From Gammaproteobacteria bacterium (lineage in GTDB: Bacteria; Pseudomonadota; Gammaproteobacteria; UBA5861): DNA of 64,000 nucleotides. The notes beneath the pieces are model-generated. The model ran no database searches and was not told the origin of the DNA. It worked only from the letters and a program-made list of their open reading frames with translations. The position numbers and the translations under genes are program-made. Location: contig JAKSCV010000068.1 of the NCBI GenBank assembly GCA_022360445.1, positions 209,247 through 273,246 on the forward strand. Direction: 5' to 3'. How positions within the stretch are numbered: the first letter of the stretch is position 1; each line of letters opens with the position of its first letter. Below are positions 9,541 to 18,408 of this stretch, in pieces.

Positions 9541-10758
9541 TTAGAACAGAACCGAGAATAGAGTGGCAGCTAAAGACCCAGCGATAACAATTAGTGGTGA
9601 CAATCGCCATAGCCTCAACATCACGAGCCCCATTATACTAATAACGAGGTCAGTACCTGAACGTATGGCTGCTATAAAAATAGGGTCATACAGAGCAGCT
9701 CCCAGTAATCCCACCACCGCCGCGTTGATGCCTGCGATAGCATAATTGGCCGTAGTGAATTGGGAAAGCCTTTGCCAGAAAGGCAATATTCCCGAGATTA
9801 GTAAGAATCCAGGGAGAAACATAAAACTGAAGGCAACAGTAGCACCCCACCAGGGGCTGGTTTCAGTCGGGATAAGGGCTCCGAGGTAGGCCGAAAAAGC
9901 GAACATGGGCCCTGGTATCATTTGTGCTGCACCATAACCGGCAAGGAAATCTTCCTTACTTACCCAACCGGGTTGTACGATAGTTTCTTCCAAAAGTGGC
10001 AAAACCACATGTCCGCCGCCGAAAACCAAAGCCCCGGCTCGGTAAAACGATTCGGCAATCGAAAATAGTTCGGGCAGAAACGGTTGAGTTAAGGGTAATG
10101 CGATTAGAATGAAAAAAAACAAACCTAAAAGTATGCCTCCAAGGTGCTTACTGTAAAAGATCCGGATGCTGGCTTTCCCCACTGAGGTAGGTTCTCGACA
10201 TAAGAGTAACCCTGCTATTCCGCCGATGGCGACTGCAACAATCTGGAACCAGGCTGTATCTGCTAACAACACCATACTGGTGATGAGTGCCGCGAGCGTG
10301 CGTCGTGTGGTGTCGGGACACAGTGTTTTTGCCATGTTCAAAATGGCATCGGTAACGATAATAAAAGCAACCAGCTTTAAACCATGTACGGCAGCTTCGC
10401 CAATGGGGTTAGATAAAGCAGGCAGTAAAGCCGCAAAGCCCACTAATAGCAAAACAGAGGGTAACGTAAATGCAACGAATGCTGTGATTGCGCCAGGCCA
10501 GCCTGCACGTAAAAGTCCAAGAGCGAACCCCAACTGGCTGCTTGCGGGCCCTGGGAGGAATTGACAAAGGGCCAGGAGCTGGCTGAATTGGTTCTCTGTT
10601 ACCCATTGTTTTTGTGTCACTAAGGCGTTACGAAAATAACCCAAGTGCGCGATAGGTCCGCCAAAGGAGGTCAACCCGAGAGTGAGAAAGGTTATGAAGA
10701 CTTCCAGGATGCCGTCGTTTTGGGTTAACTGTTTAACAGGAGGAGACATAAGCATCAT
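9541..10758 (-). CDS. chrA: Chromate transporter ChrA
   Basis: 405-residue inner-membrane protein of the CHR superfamily with two homologous halves, about 10-12 membrane segments, expected to export chromate (or a related oxyanion) by proton coupling. Signature motifs of both halves are visible: FGGPIAHLGYFR and LPGPASSQLGFALG in the N-terminal half, FGGGHVVLPLLE and GAAQMIPGPMFAFSAYLG in the C-terminal half. The start may be GTG/ATG at 10758 or the third methionine at 10749; the sequence does not settle it. No ChrB regulator or other metal-resistance gene is adjacent, so a chromate role is inferred from family only. Confidence 0.92.
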   Translation of the reverse strand: MMLMSPPVKQLTQNDGILEVFITFLTLGLTSFGGPIAHLGYFRNALVTQKQWVTENQFSQLLALCQFLPGPASSQLGFALGLLRAGWPGAITAFVAFTLPSVLLLVGFAALLPALSNPIGEAAVHGLKLVAFIIVTDAILNMAKTLCPDTTRRTLAALITSMVLLADTAWFQIVAVAIGGIAGLLLCREPTSVGKASIRIFYSKHLGGILLGLFFFILIALPLTQPFLPELFSIAESFYRAGALVFGGGHVVLPLLEETIVQPGWVSKEDFLAGYGAAQMIPGPMFAFSAYLGALIPTETSPWWGATVAFSFMFLPGFLLISGILPFWQRLSQFTTANYAIAGINAAVVGLLGAALYDPIFIAAIRSGTDLVISIMGLVMLRLWRLSPLIVIAGSLAATLFSVLF

Positions 10759-11094
10759 TCTTCGGTGGCGGTTATTGTTTTCTTCGGTCTGGAAAGGCGA
10801 TTCTGTATTCCTTATCCAGCAGTATTTAACAACCAGATGATAGTTTGATTAATTGAGGGATAAGTAGCCAAATCAATATGCAACCCGGCTAATTTTCAGC
10901 ATCACTCTGGTTCATTTGCATATCAAATAAGATTGGGTGTGTACCTCAGGGTTAGGTGTTAGGGTGTCCTCAGTAGCCAGTGCTACCCAAGTGCGAACAG
11001 GATTTGTGGCTGAACTGAGTGGCATGACCGGCATGTCGTACGCACATAACGCTAGTTTGTGTCGCTTTAAGTAATGAAATATCTTAGATGTTAT
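10759..11094. other. Gene-free stretch between chrA and a terminator
   Basis: No convincing gene on either strand. The part near 10760-10850 probably contains the chrA promoter. The rest has only short open frames of up to about 40 codons without ribosome binding sites or familiar motifs. Confidence 0.5.
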
Positions 11095-11127
11095 AAGTCA
11101 TGCCCAGCCAATCGGGGCATGACTTTT
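11095..11127. terminator. Stem-loop terminator
   Basis: AAGTCATGCCC (11095-11105) pairs perfectly with GGGCATGACTT (11115-11125) around a 9-base loop. A short T run follows on the plus strand. It lies just downstream of the tautomerase gene on the minus strand, so it probably ends that transcript and may act in both directions. Confidence 0.7.
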
Positions 11128-11150
11128 GTGGAGATACAAATAGATGAAGC

Positions 11151-11354
11151 TTAACTTTTTATCTTCCGCAACTCGGTGACTTGGTCATAACCAATACCCC
11201 AGTTATCAGTATTTACCTCATCAATGACAACAAAGGTCGTTTGTGGATTTTTACCCAACACATTAACCAAAAGATCAGTGGTGCCTTTTATAAGAGCCTG
11301 TTTTTGTGCTTTGGTGACGCCTTCATCGGTTATTTTGATGTTGATATAAGGCAT
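11151..11354 (-). CDS. 4-oxalocrotonate tautomerase-family protein
   Basis: 67-residue tautomerase-superfamily protein. After removal of Met1 the chain begins with proline (MPYINIKITDEG), which is the general base of this family. The length suits a hexameric 4-OT-like enzyme, and the middle KAQKQALIKGTTDLLVNVLGK fits the family helix. A ribosome binding site GAGGAG lies before the ATG. It sits downstream of the NTF2-like/GST pair on the same strand with a gap of about 130 nt, so it may share their control by the HxlR regulator. The natural substrate is unknown. Confidence 0.9.
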   Translation of the reverse strand: MPYINIKITDEGVTKAQKQALIKGTTDLLVNVLGKNPQTTFVVIDEVNTDNWGIGYDQVTELRKIKS

Positions 11355-11484
11355 ATGAACTCCTCATTTAAACGTTAACTCTAAATAGATACTGACATGT
11401 ATGTGTTCTAACAAACGAGTATCACCGTTCTGTACAAATCTATGAATTGTCCGGCCGTGTGCGACTGGGCAATCGCTGGATAAA

Positions 11485-11859
11485 TCAGACTGGTTGTTCG
11501 ATGATTTGGAAGACTTTTGCAATAATGCGCCATTGATCAGCCTCTTTAAGCAATGTGAGAAAGTCGACAAAATCCCGTTGTCCAATTGAACAACGGACTC
11601 GTGCGCGAGCCGTGTTGTCACCGGCGAACTCAATGGCATCGATAAAGTCTCGCCTCGGTTCATCTCGTGATGCTGGAGACTTTCGCTGAGCAATGACCTT
11701 GAAATAAGTGTTCATATCACGATACAGAGGTGGATTTTCGTCGGCTGTGGCATAGATTGCTTGGGGATGGAAAACGACCTTGATTTTATCGACATCGCAT
11801 TCATACAATGCATCAAAATACATCGTCAGCACCTGACTGACGGCCTCAAAGGGTCTCAT
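11485..11859 (-). CDS. NTF2-like / SnoaL-like protein
   Basis: 124 residues with a nuclear-transport-factor-2 cone fold pattern: N-terminal helix (AVSQVLTMYFDALYECDVDKI), then the strands and final RIIAKVFQIIE typical of the lumazine-binding or SnoaL-like group. These are often isomerases, dehydratases or binding proteins with a hydrophobic pocket. The start is the ATG at 11859, which overlaps the stop of the upstream GST gene as ATGA, so the two are translationally coupled. An open frame extends further upstream but runs inside the GST gene. The function is not recognised beyond fold. Confidence 0.85.
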   Translation of the reverse strand: MRPFEAVSQVLTMYFDALYECDVDKIKVVFHPQAIYATADENPPLYRDMNTYFKVIAQRKSPASRDEPRRDFIDAIEFAGDNTARARVRCSIGQRDFVDFLTLLKEADQWRIIAKVFQIIEQPV

Positions 11860-12485
11860 GTTGTGGCCCCCTCTGAGATGAGTCTTTCGGTTACCATCGC
11901 TTGGATAACGGCAGGGCGTTGGCTGATGCGTTGGAAAAATGCATTCGTATTGGGCCACTGCTCTAACGAATGATCAATAAAGCGTGACCAATTCAAAATC
12001 ACAAAAGCGTAAACATCCGCCACACTGAAGGTTTGACCTGTTAGAAAATCGTATCCCTGTGATAAACGGGATTCGAGTGTAGTAATCCGGCGGTCAATTT
12101 TTTTGAGAGCAGTTGTCTTTTCCTCATCTGACAGTTCAAGCTCTGAGAAAAATGGGCCATAAGCCTTGTGTAATTCAGAGGATAAAAAACTCAGCAATTC
12201 TTGTAGGCGAACGCGTTTGAATGAGCCACTTTCGGGAACGAGGCGACTCTGAGGTTTTAAATCACCCAAGTACTGCAATATGGCCGCATTTTCTGTCAAG
12301 ACCTCACCAGTTGTGAGGATCAGTGCAGGTACATAACCATTTGGATTGGTATCGGTGAAGGTGTGGCCATGCTCGGTTTTATTGGCTGCAGTATCTACTT
12401 TTATGAGCTCGAAGGGATGATCTAATTCATTGAGGATAATATGTGCGGCCATGGAACAGGCGCCTGGTTTGTAGTAAAGTTTCAT
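11856..12485 (-). CDS. Glutathione S-transferase
   Basis: 209 residues with an N-terminal thioredoxin-like domain (MKLYYKPGACSMAAHIIL, typical of beta-class bacterial GSTs with Ser/Cys near position 10) and an all-helical C-terminal domain (SFLSSELHKAYGPFF, and GYDFLTGQTFSVADVYAFV). Its likely role is conjugation or reduction of an electrophile with glutathione. The ribosome binding site is CAGGAG, 6 nt before the ATG. The gene is coupled to the NTF2-like gene by a 4-nt overlap and is divergent from an HxlR regulator across a 115-nt gap that contains a palindrome. Redox or electrophile-responsive control is plausible. Confidence 0.95.
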   Translation of the reverse strand: MKLYYKPGACSMAAHIILNELDHPFELIKVDTAANKTEHGHTFTDTNPNGYVPALILTTGEVLTENAAILQYLGDLKPQSRLVPESGSFKRVRLQELLSFLSSELHKAYGPFFSELELSDEEKTTALKKIDRRITTLESRLSQGYDFLTGQTFSVADVYAFVILNWSRFIDHSLEQWPNTNAFFQRISQRPAVIQAMVTERLISEGATT

Positions 12486-12541
12486 TAATTTCTCCTGATC
12501 ATTAAGTGTGGGAAGGAGATATGATATCTACTAAACATTAA

Positions 12542-12556
12542 GTTACCAGGGGTAAC
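12542..12556. promoter_or_regulatory. Palindromic operator candidate for the HxlR regulator
   Basis: GTTACC-AGG-GGTAAC is a perfect 6-3-6 inverted repeat between the divergent GST and HxlR genes. A second half-like site, AGGTTAC, lies at 12567-12573. HxlR proteins are dimers that usually bind such repeats between divergent genes, so this is the best candidate operator. Binding is inferred. Confidence 0.6.
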
Positions 12557-12600
12557 CTAAATAAATAGGTTACTGCCAGGAAACCTGGATACATAAATTT

Positions 12601-12954
12601 ATGGGACTGAGCGTTAGAAAAAACAGGAGTCCGAAGCCTCCGGAACCTTGCGCATTAACCCAGTGCATGGGCGTGATTGCTGGCGCATGGGCACCCAACG
12701 TGGTGTGGTGTTTACGGTCTGGGCCTCGTCGTTTCAATGAATTGCGAATCGATATTCCACCGATTTCTGCAAAAGTGTTGTCTCAACGTCTTACCGAATT
12801 ACAAGAGCGAGGTGTGTTGACGCGGCACGTGCGACCTACATCGCCTCCGTCTGTGGAGTATGAGCTGACAGATTTAGGCCAAGAGCTGATACCTGCTTTG
12901 GATGCGATAGTAAAAGTGGGACATAAGCTAAAAGTACAAGGGAAGCTTCCCTAA
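12601..12954 (+). CDS. HxlR-family transcriptional regulator
   Basis: 117-residue winged-helix regulator. HxlR features are visible: CALTQCMGVIAGAWAPNVVW near the N-terminus with the conserved cysteine, FNELRIDIPPISAKVLSQRL as recognition region, and VEYELTDLGQEL as the wing. Members often sense thiol-reactive or electrophilic compounds through the conserved cysteine (here about residue 19). It is divergent from the GST/NTF2-like operon, which it most likely controls, possibly with the tautomerase beyond. The ribosome binding site is weak. Confidence 0.92.
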   Translation: MGLSVRKNRSPKPPEPCALTQCMGVIAGAWAPNVVWCLRSGPRRFNELRIDIPPISAKVLSQRLTELQERGVLTRHVRPTSPPSVEYELTDLGQELIPALDAIVKVGHKLKVQGKLP

Positions 12955-13106
12955 AAACGTGTGTGGTGGTGTACTTAATCTGGTAATCAGCGCATTGTTT
13001 ATGTTCTGCTCATGAGCGGTACATCTGTTGTACCAGCAGTTATCTTCTCCACGCACACATCATGTCAAATATTAAGACTCCAATGATCCAGCCAGCTGAT
13101 GTGATA
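12955..13106. other. Gene-free stretch before the nitrilase remnant
   Basis: No gene or clear terminator seen. It joins the HxlR stop to the 3' end of the remnant on the other strand. Confidence 0.4.
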
Positions 13107-13415
13107 TCAGTCGCAGTGTTTATCCAGGTAATTTCTGACGAAACCCTCATTTTTTAATTTGCCCAATTTTTCTAAATCGAGATCCACAATCAGGGTGATT
13201 TCAATATTGGGCGTAGTTTCTGCCATGACTGCAAGCGTGCCAGTTCAGGAAGCTCAACGTCGTAACAAATTAATATTCCGATTTTTTCGAAGTCGGTGTT
13301 AAAAACAGTAGGATGATCTGCACCTTGCATAATCCAGCCGCGTTTGTCATGAAGTGTGGGGCGAATAGAGCGCCAGACCGCGTTGGTAAATCGGAATGAG
13401 TCAACTCATGCAGCA
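13107..13415 (-). pseudogene. Remnant of a carbon-nitrogen hydrolase (nitrilase superfamily) gene
   Basis: One minus-strand frame reads HPTVFNTDFEKIGILICYDV then ELPELARLQ, which is the nitrilase-superfamily active-site block with the catalytic cysteine in ICYD. Soon after ARLQ the frame breaks and a second frame gives ITLIVDLDLEKLGKLKNEGF, then VRNYLDKHCD and a stop at 13107, which resembles the usual C-terminal VRNYxDRR end. The 60-100 residues normally between these blocks are missing, and no proper N-terminal domain precedes them. The gene is therefore deleted and frameshifted. Together with the flavodoxin pseudogene it marks this part as decaying accessory DNA. Confidence 0.75.
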
Positions 13416-13688
13416 TGACGTCAATAAAACGCCCTCCGGCAAACTTGGGGCAATTCATAGGTTGTTGTTTTGCAGATTTTCCATTTCACACGTTCATGCC
13501 TCAATAGTTGGTAAAACCTCGACAACGGCAATAGCCGTTGCCTCATTGGCTTGTATTGTCTTCCGTGGTCAGCTTTGGCCTGAATAGCTTCTCGGGTTAA
13601 GTCGCTCCTAAAAGCCGCAAAAATGGACAAAACTCTCAGTAATCTCTTTGATAAGGTTTGCAAAAAATCAAACCATAAGGAGATCACT
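13416..13688. other. Gene-free stretch upstream of the lipoprotein gene
   Basis: Probably contains further debris of the nitrilase-like gene and the promoter of the lipoprotein gene. No intact ORF with a ribosome binding site is seen. Confidence 0.4.
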
Positions 13689-14285
13689 ATGAGCATTTAT
13701 AAAAAACTACTTCTTTGCGTCGCATTTTTATCCTTGGCAGGTTGTGCGACCAAAATGTTACCTACTCAACAAACAGTTGATGATCGTCATATTGGCAGCT
13801 TAAAAATTGATGAGTTTACTCAGTCTAAACAATATGCCATCAGTGCTGCGCACTTAAATGCTTCCCCCGAAACTGTATTTGCAAAAATTTCCGATCACAA
13901 AAACTTACGTGATTGGGTGCCAATGATTGATCATTTGGTTGAAGTTGATCATTCCAAATCGGTTACCCCTGGCCAACCCAATGTGGGCACTGTACGTATT
14001 TGTGATTTCGGTGGTGATACGTTAGTGGAAGATATTCGTTACTGGCAGGACGGTGTGGGTTATGCCTATAGCGTTCGTGATAGCGACGATGTGGCTGTAA
14101 CTAATCATCTGGGCGTGATGTGGGTAGAAAGCGATCAGAAAGGTGGTTCTTATTTAGTCTGGAGACAATATTTCGAAAAAAAATCTTGGTCTCTAAAGGC
14201 GCAAATAATGCCATTCATGATGTCTTATGTCATGGATAACGCCATGGAAAATTTAGTGGAAGAATGGGGCGGTGAAGTTCTTTAA
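13689..14285 (+). CDS. SRPBCC (START-like) lipoprotein
   Basis: 198 residues. It begins with a lipoprotein signal peptide ending in the lipobox LSLAGC, so it is expected to be anchored in the periplasm by its cysteine. The mature part follows the SRPBCC/polyketide-cyclase pattern: LNASPETVFAKISDHKNLRDW near the start, beta strands, and a long C-terminal helix. Such proteins bind hydrophobic ligands. The start is ATG at 13689 with AAGGAG 6 nt upstream; an in-frame ATG at 13623 lacks a site and would hide the signal peptide. An AraC regulator follows 40 nt downstream on the same strand. Confidence 0.85.
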   Translation: MSIYKKLLLCVAFLSLAGCATKMLPTQQTVDDRHIGSLKIDEFTQSKQYAISAAHLNASPETVFAKISDHKNLRDWVPMIDHLVEVDHSKSVTPGQPNVGTVRICDFGGDTLVEDIRYWQDGVGYAYSVRDSDDVAVTNHLGVMWVESDQKGGSYLVWRQYFEKKSWSLKAQIMPFMMSYVMDNAMENLVEEWGGEVL

Positions 14286-14325
14286 AGCTTGAGCTGTAGT
14301 TACACGGTAAAAGGGGGAATAAGCG

Positions 14326-15186
14326 TTGTTGGCGCGTTTTTACAGAGCAGTGGGTTATATTGAACGTAATTTGGACAGACCGATTCGTTTAAATGAGGTT
14401 GCCGCTGCGGCCAATTATTCTCCCTACCATTTCAGCCGTATGTTTAAAGCAATGACCGGCGATAGCGTAACCGAATATGTGCGTCGTCGTCGTTTAACGG
14501 TCGCTGCTGATCGGTTATTAGCTGATGGTGAAATTTCTTTAATGCAGTTAGCGTTGGATGTAGGTTTCGAAAGCCAAGAATCTTTTACCAAAGCATTCAA
14601 GAGCATGTTTAATGTGACGCCGGGCAATTATCGTAAGAATAAAGACCCGATGCGTTTACTATATCGCGATCCCTATGGGCATAGTGAGCATATTCATCTT
14701 TCTTATCAATTAGAAAAAGAACCGGAGATTATTACGCGGCCAGGCATGAAGGTTGTGGGTATGGCTCACAATTTTGTTGATAGAGATTTAAGTCTTAAGG
14801 AAGTCTGGTCCGGTTTTAAGCCAGAGATGGATGGCGTTCCCAATCGAGTTGGAAAGTTAGGCTTCGGTATTTATGAAGCCTATTATGAGGCGGGCGAGGA
14901 AGTTGGCTTTACCTATTGGTGCGCCGTTGAAGTGAATAACTTTGATGAAGTGCCAGAAGGTTTTCAAGCACGGGAAATTCCAGAGCAACAATATGCGGTT
15001 TTTTTGCATCGCGGACCGTTGCCTAATTTGCACAAAACCTTGAAATATATCTGGGGTAGTTGGTTGCCAAAATCAAAATACGAGTACGTAAGTTCTCCAG
15101 AGTTGGAAATCTATCCTGCAAATTACGTCGCAACGGAAAAAGATGCAGAGTTACAACTATATATTCCTATTAGTCTTCAGCCGTAA
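14326..15186 (+). CDS. AraC-family regulator with GyrI-like effector domain
   Basis: 286 residues. An N-terminal double helix-turn-helix AraC DNA-binding domain (about 1-100: YIERNLDRPIRLNEVAAAAN, then FSRMFKAMTGDS, and LDVGFESQESFTKAFKSMF) is followed by a GyrI-like small-molecule binding domain (about 125-285). This is the Rob-type order, typical of regulators of drug, organic-acid or solvent responses. The start appears to be TTG at 14326 with GGGGGA upstream. It overlaps the 3' end of the convergent SDR gene by 17 nt. The target may be the lipoprotein just upstream. Confidence 0.9.
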   Translation: MLARFYRAVGYIERNLDRPIRLNEVAAAANYSPYHFSRMFKAMTGDSVTEYVRRRRLTVAADRLLADGEISLMQLALDVGFESQESFTKAFKSMFNVTPGNYRKNKDPMRLLYRDPYGHSEHIHLSYQLEKEPEIITRPGMKVVGMAHNFVDRDLSLKEVWSGFKPEMDGVPNRVGKLGFGIYEAYYEAGEEVGFTYWCAVEVNNFDEVPEGFQAREIPEQQYAVFLHRGPLPNLHKTLKYIWGSWLPKSKYEYVSSPELEIYPANYVATEKDAELQLYIPISLQP

Positions 15187-15937
15187 AGCGAATGATTTGC
15201 CCGTTTTGCTTCAGCCCTTCGGGACCGAGCAGGTAGAGGTAGGGCGGGGTACGACTCTCGGTGGTGGGGAGTTCGTTGCGGGATTCGCCCGGGTAGACCA
15301 GTGCACGAGAACGGGTACGCATGGGGCCGGGGTCAATAGCATTTACGGTCAGCGTTACCGGATCATTGGGATGGGCGGGAGCCGCTTCATGGGCGAGTAT
15401 TTTGGTTAAGCCTTCGACGCCCGCTTTGGCAACACCAAAGGCACCCCAGTAAGCACGCGTCTTTTCATCTGTTGAGAAGATGATGCGGGCGTTGCCTGAT
15501 GCTTTGAGTAAAGGTAAACAGGCCTGAGTGAGCATAAACGGCCCGTTCAGGTTGGTTTGGATCATTTTGTACCAGTCATCCGCTGCGTAATTTTCCAGTG
15601 GTTTGGGCGGAGTAATCGCCACGGCACAGTGGACGAGGGCGTTGAGCGTTCCGAGTTCTTTTTTGATGTTCTGTGCAAGGTCATCGTAGTCTTTGTGGGT
15701 CGCACCTTCCAGGTCCAGGGGGTAAATCGCGGGTTGTGGATAACCCTTGGCTTCAATTTCATCGTAGATGGATTCAAGGCGGCGCATTTCTCTGTCCAGT
15801 AGGATAACAGTTGAGCCCAACCTCGCAAATTCCATAGAGAGAGCGTAACCCAAGCCATTAGCGGCACCTGTAATGAGTATGCATTGCCCTTGCAAGAGGT
15901 GGTCTGGGGCTTGATAGTCGAGCAGGGAGTTTGCCAT
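15170..15937 (-). CDS. YciK-like short-chain dehydrogenase lacking the catalytic tyrosine
   Basis: 255 residues with an SDR Rossmann fold. The nucleotide motif TGAANGLG is at 23-30, and the closest group is YciK. The YxxxK motif is changed: the line reads WGAFGVAKAG, with Phe167 where tyrosine is expected and Lys171 kept (codon TTT at this place). The usual NNAG is HCAV, and the serine region reads FSTDEKT. The protein probably cannot run normal SDR chemistry, although Tyr163 lies four residues earlier. It could bind nucleotide in a structural or regulatory role. In E. coli yciK neighbours cobA/btuR, which is not seen here. Confidence 0.88.
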   Translation of the reverse strand: MANSLLDYQAPDHLLQGQCILITGAANGLGYALSMEFARLGSTVILLDREMRRLESIYDEIEAKGYPQPAIYPLDLEGATHKDYDDLAQNIKKELGTLNALVHCAVAITPPKPLENYAADDWYKMIQTNLNGPFMLTQACLPLLKASGNARIIFSTDEKTRAYWGAFGVAKAGVEGLTKILAHEAAPAHPNDPVTLTVNAIDPGPMRTRSRALVYPGESRNELPTTESRTPPYLYLLGPEGLKQNGQIIRFTAED

Positions 15938-16023
15938 AGGTTTGAATCCGTGTGAGGGCTTTACAGCCGTAAATGGGTCCTGAGCAGACGTAAAGAAGTG
16001 TGATTATAGGGTGTCTGCGTTTT

Positions 16024-18300
16024 TCAGCCAACGGCTGCGAGTTCAGAAATGGCCAGGCTGAGTGATTTATCGAACACGGAGTGATTCTCTATGTGAGTGC
16101 AGTCTTTCTTGTCGATATCGCTGAGTAGTTCTGTGGTTGTTTTTTCCATGGCTTTGAGACCATTTCGGTCAACAAAAACCATGATGCCTTCATCGACTAT
16201 AATGGCGGAGAGCCTGAGCTTACGGGAAGTCCCCATTTTGTTGTCTTTGACTTCAAACCAAGCGCCTGGTTGGACATAGTCTGGTAGTTTGGATAGAGGC
16301 TCAATGGTATCATCATCAGTTTCTTCCCACGTGCTTGTGTCATGACCGCTCTGCTTGGCTGGACTGATCACACGATCAATTTCGGCTGCAATGTTGACGG
16401 CAGGCAGGTTTTCTCCGTCGGTCATGTCTAATCCGGTATCTTCTATTTCATCTAAAGTATTGACTCTATCCGCCTCTGCGATGAGTTCTTCGTGGGTTAT
16501 TTCCAGCGCCTCGATAGATGCTTTGACTTGCACTTCGTTTTGTTTGGATTTGATAAACAGCTTTTCAAGCCGTGCTCTGAGTTTTTTGTAGCGCTGGCTG
16601 ATCTCGGTTTCGTCATAAACCGCTGACAGTGGCTGAAAGGAAGCGACGGTTTCGTCAAAAAGCGTGAGCAGGTGCGCCCACTGTGGGCTGTTTTTCCCGT
16701 ATTGGGTATAACCACGGTACATAAGTGTGGCCCATTGTTTCAGAACTAATGTATGCAAAGCCGGCGGGAAGGAAGCCTGCTTGAGGGTGGTGCGCAGTTG
16801 TTTAATCACAACTTGGCGAGCAACATCTTTGAGCGCCTGCTTTTGCGCCTTGGCCTCGTTATGTTTAATGTGCTCTTCTAAATCGGCAAGCCATTGGTTC
16901 AGTTTATCCATCATGGTGTCAAAAAAGCCAATGTCCTGATCAAAATCGCGGGCAATTTCGTCAGTTAACTCATTGAAGAAGGCGTACGCCTGGTCTTGTT
17001 TGTCTTCAACAAGGGCCAGGTTTTCGTACAGTTTATTAATGAATTGTTTGACCGGATGGTTGGTTGTGGTAAGCAACGTTTCGTCGATAAAGGCGGCTTT
17101 AAACAAAGGGATTTGTAATTTAAGCAGCTGTGCCTCGGCCAAGGGCGAGGTCTCGGTATGAGACAATATGGCATTGTAAATATGCTGGACTAGTTCGATT
17201 ACCCGGCTGTCTAGTTGACTCACTTGCTGCGAAACTATTCCCGATTGCTTGCGGGAAATTTGTTTTTGGAGTGCTCGCTTTAGTTCAGCGGATTCAAGGA
17301 GCTTGGTGTATGGCTGTTTTTTTTGCAGGCTAGATAAACCGGATATGAGGCGGTCGCGGGGAAAGTAAGATCCTGGGGTGTGAGCACTTTTGGGCTGCAC
17401 GCTGGCCTGAGATGTGTGAGGGTGAATGTAGCGACTCACCGCTTGATAAATCGCCTGATCTTGTTGAAGCTCACCAGCGGTGTGGTCAGGAGCACAGTAT
17501 GAACTTTCTTGAACACGTGTATTTTCTGCGGTGTTGAGTGGGTGTGCTGGCTCATCAACGTCGTTTTCTAATTCTGAGAACGATAAGTCCTTGTCCGCAG
17601 CGCTGGTGCTTTTGACAGCGGAATGTGTTTCTTTTGCCAGGATATTGGCTTCGGCGAGTTGTGTGTTGAGTGTTTCGTAAATCTGGTCCAAATTGACCAT
17701 GACAGATAAGTCGAATAGCTTGTAGAGGATAAGCTTGGTTTGCAGGTCTAACTCATCGGTAAGAGGTTTGATTGCTGTTTGAAATGCCTGGCAAAAAACT
17801 TTCGGCTCAACGGCTTGGAAGTGAAAGGCAAGTGCAGTGAGTTCACTGAGTGTTTGCAGGCGCTGTCTCAGTGCACTGAGGATACCCCGGTAAAGCTGAG
17901 TGATTTTTTCCTCCATACCGGAGATAGCCACCATTTCTTCCATAACATCCTGATCAATCAGGCACAATTCTTCATCATTAACCTGTGCATTGCTGCCCGC
18001 TTCCAGAGGTTCGGACTCAACCGTTGGCCGGAGCGATATTTGAATATGGGCCAAAAATTCGCTTTTAATCTGAGTCCGTTCAAGGCGCAACAGGCGCATC
18101 ACGTCGAAGTAGTCTTGCTGTTCACGGTTGTTTTCTGCTTTGTCAGCCAAGTTGAATAGAAAATCATCCGCGCCATCAAACATGGCATCGACCAACGAAG
18201 AGGCTTTATCCAACGCAGTGAATTTTAAATCCTGAATCAGCTTTTCAAAATTCGTGTCTGAACGGTGTTCTGTTTTGCGTGAATACTGGTTCTTTGCCAT
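16024..18300 (-). CDS. DUF1631-family protein
   Basis: 758-residue cytoplasmic protein matching the DUF1631 group found in gammaproteobacteria and sometimes mislabelled thymidine phosphorylase. It is mostly helical, with a low-complexity Ser/Ala/Glu-rich middle, a helical repeat region around 330-560, and a C-terminal beta domain (YVQPGAWFEVKDN, then RKLRLSAIIVDEGIMVFVDR and GLKAMEKTTTELLSDI) that looks PilZ-like and could bind a cyclic dinucleotide. No enzyme motif is seen. The function is unknown. It lies downstream of the esterase gene on the same strand, gap 108 nt. Confidence 0.82.
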   Translation of the reverse strand: MAKNQYSRKTEHRSDTNFEKLIQDLKFTALDKASSLVDAMFDGADDFLFNLADKAENNREQQDYFDVMRLLRLERTQIKSEFLAHIQISLRPTVESEPLEAGSNAQVNDEELCLIDQDVMEEMVAISGMEEKITQLYRGILSALRQRLQTLSELTALAFHFQAVEPKVFCQAFQTAIKPLTDELDLQTKLILYKLFDLSVMVNLDQIYETLNTQLAEANILAKETHSAVKSTSAADKDLSFSELENDVDEPAHPLNTAENTRVQESSYCAPDHTAGELQQDQAIYQAVSRYIHPHTSQASVQPKSAHTPGSYFPRDRLISGLSSLQKKQPYTKLLESAELKRALQKQISRKQSGIVSQQVSQLDSRVIELVQHIYNAILSHTETSPLAEAQLLKLQIPLFKAAFIDETLLTTTNHPVKQFINKLYENLALVEDKQDQAYAFFNELTDEIARDFDQDIGFFDTMMDKLNQWLADLEEHIKHNEAKAQKQALKDVARQVVIKQLRTTLKQASFPPALHTLVLKQWATLMYRGYTQYGKNSPQWAHLLTLFDETVASFQPLSAVYDETEISQRYKKLRARLEKLFIKSKQNEVQVKASIEALEITHEELIAEADRVNTLDEIEDTGLDMTDGENLPAVNIAAEIDRVISPAKQSGHDTSTWEETDDDTIEPLSKLPDYVQPGAWFEVKDNKMGTSRKLRLSAIIVDEGIMVFVDRNGLKAMEKTTTELLSDIDKKDCTHIENHSVFDKSLSLAISELAAVG

Positions 18301-18408
18301 AGTCGATTGAACGCCTGCTGAAGGATAGATATTGAATCTCTGCAGGTTATCGGCTCATAGCATTGAAAGCTTAAAGGCAAAAATCTGGAAATGAACGTTT
18401 GAAAAGCG

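Noticed and set aside
10166..10564. 132-codon plus-strand ORF inside chrA
   Set aside because: Shadow of the chrA membrane-protein coding bias, no supporting signals.
17779..18159. 126-codon plus-strand ORF within the DUF1631 gene
   Set aside because: Antisense shadow without start signals.
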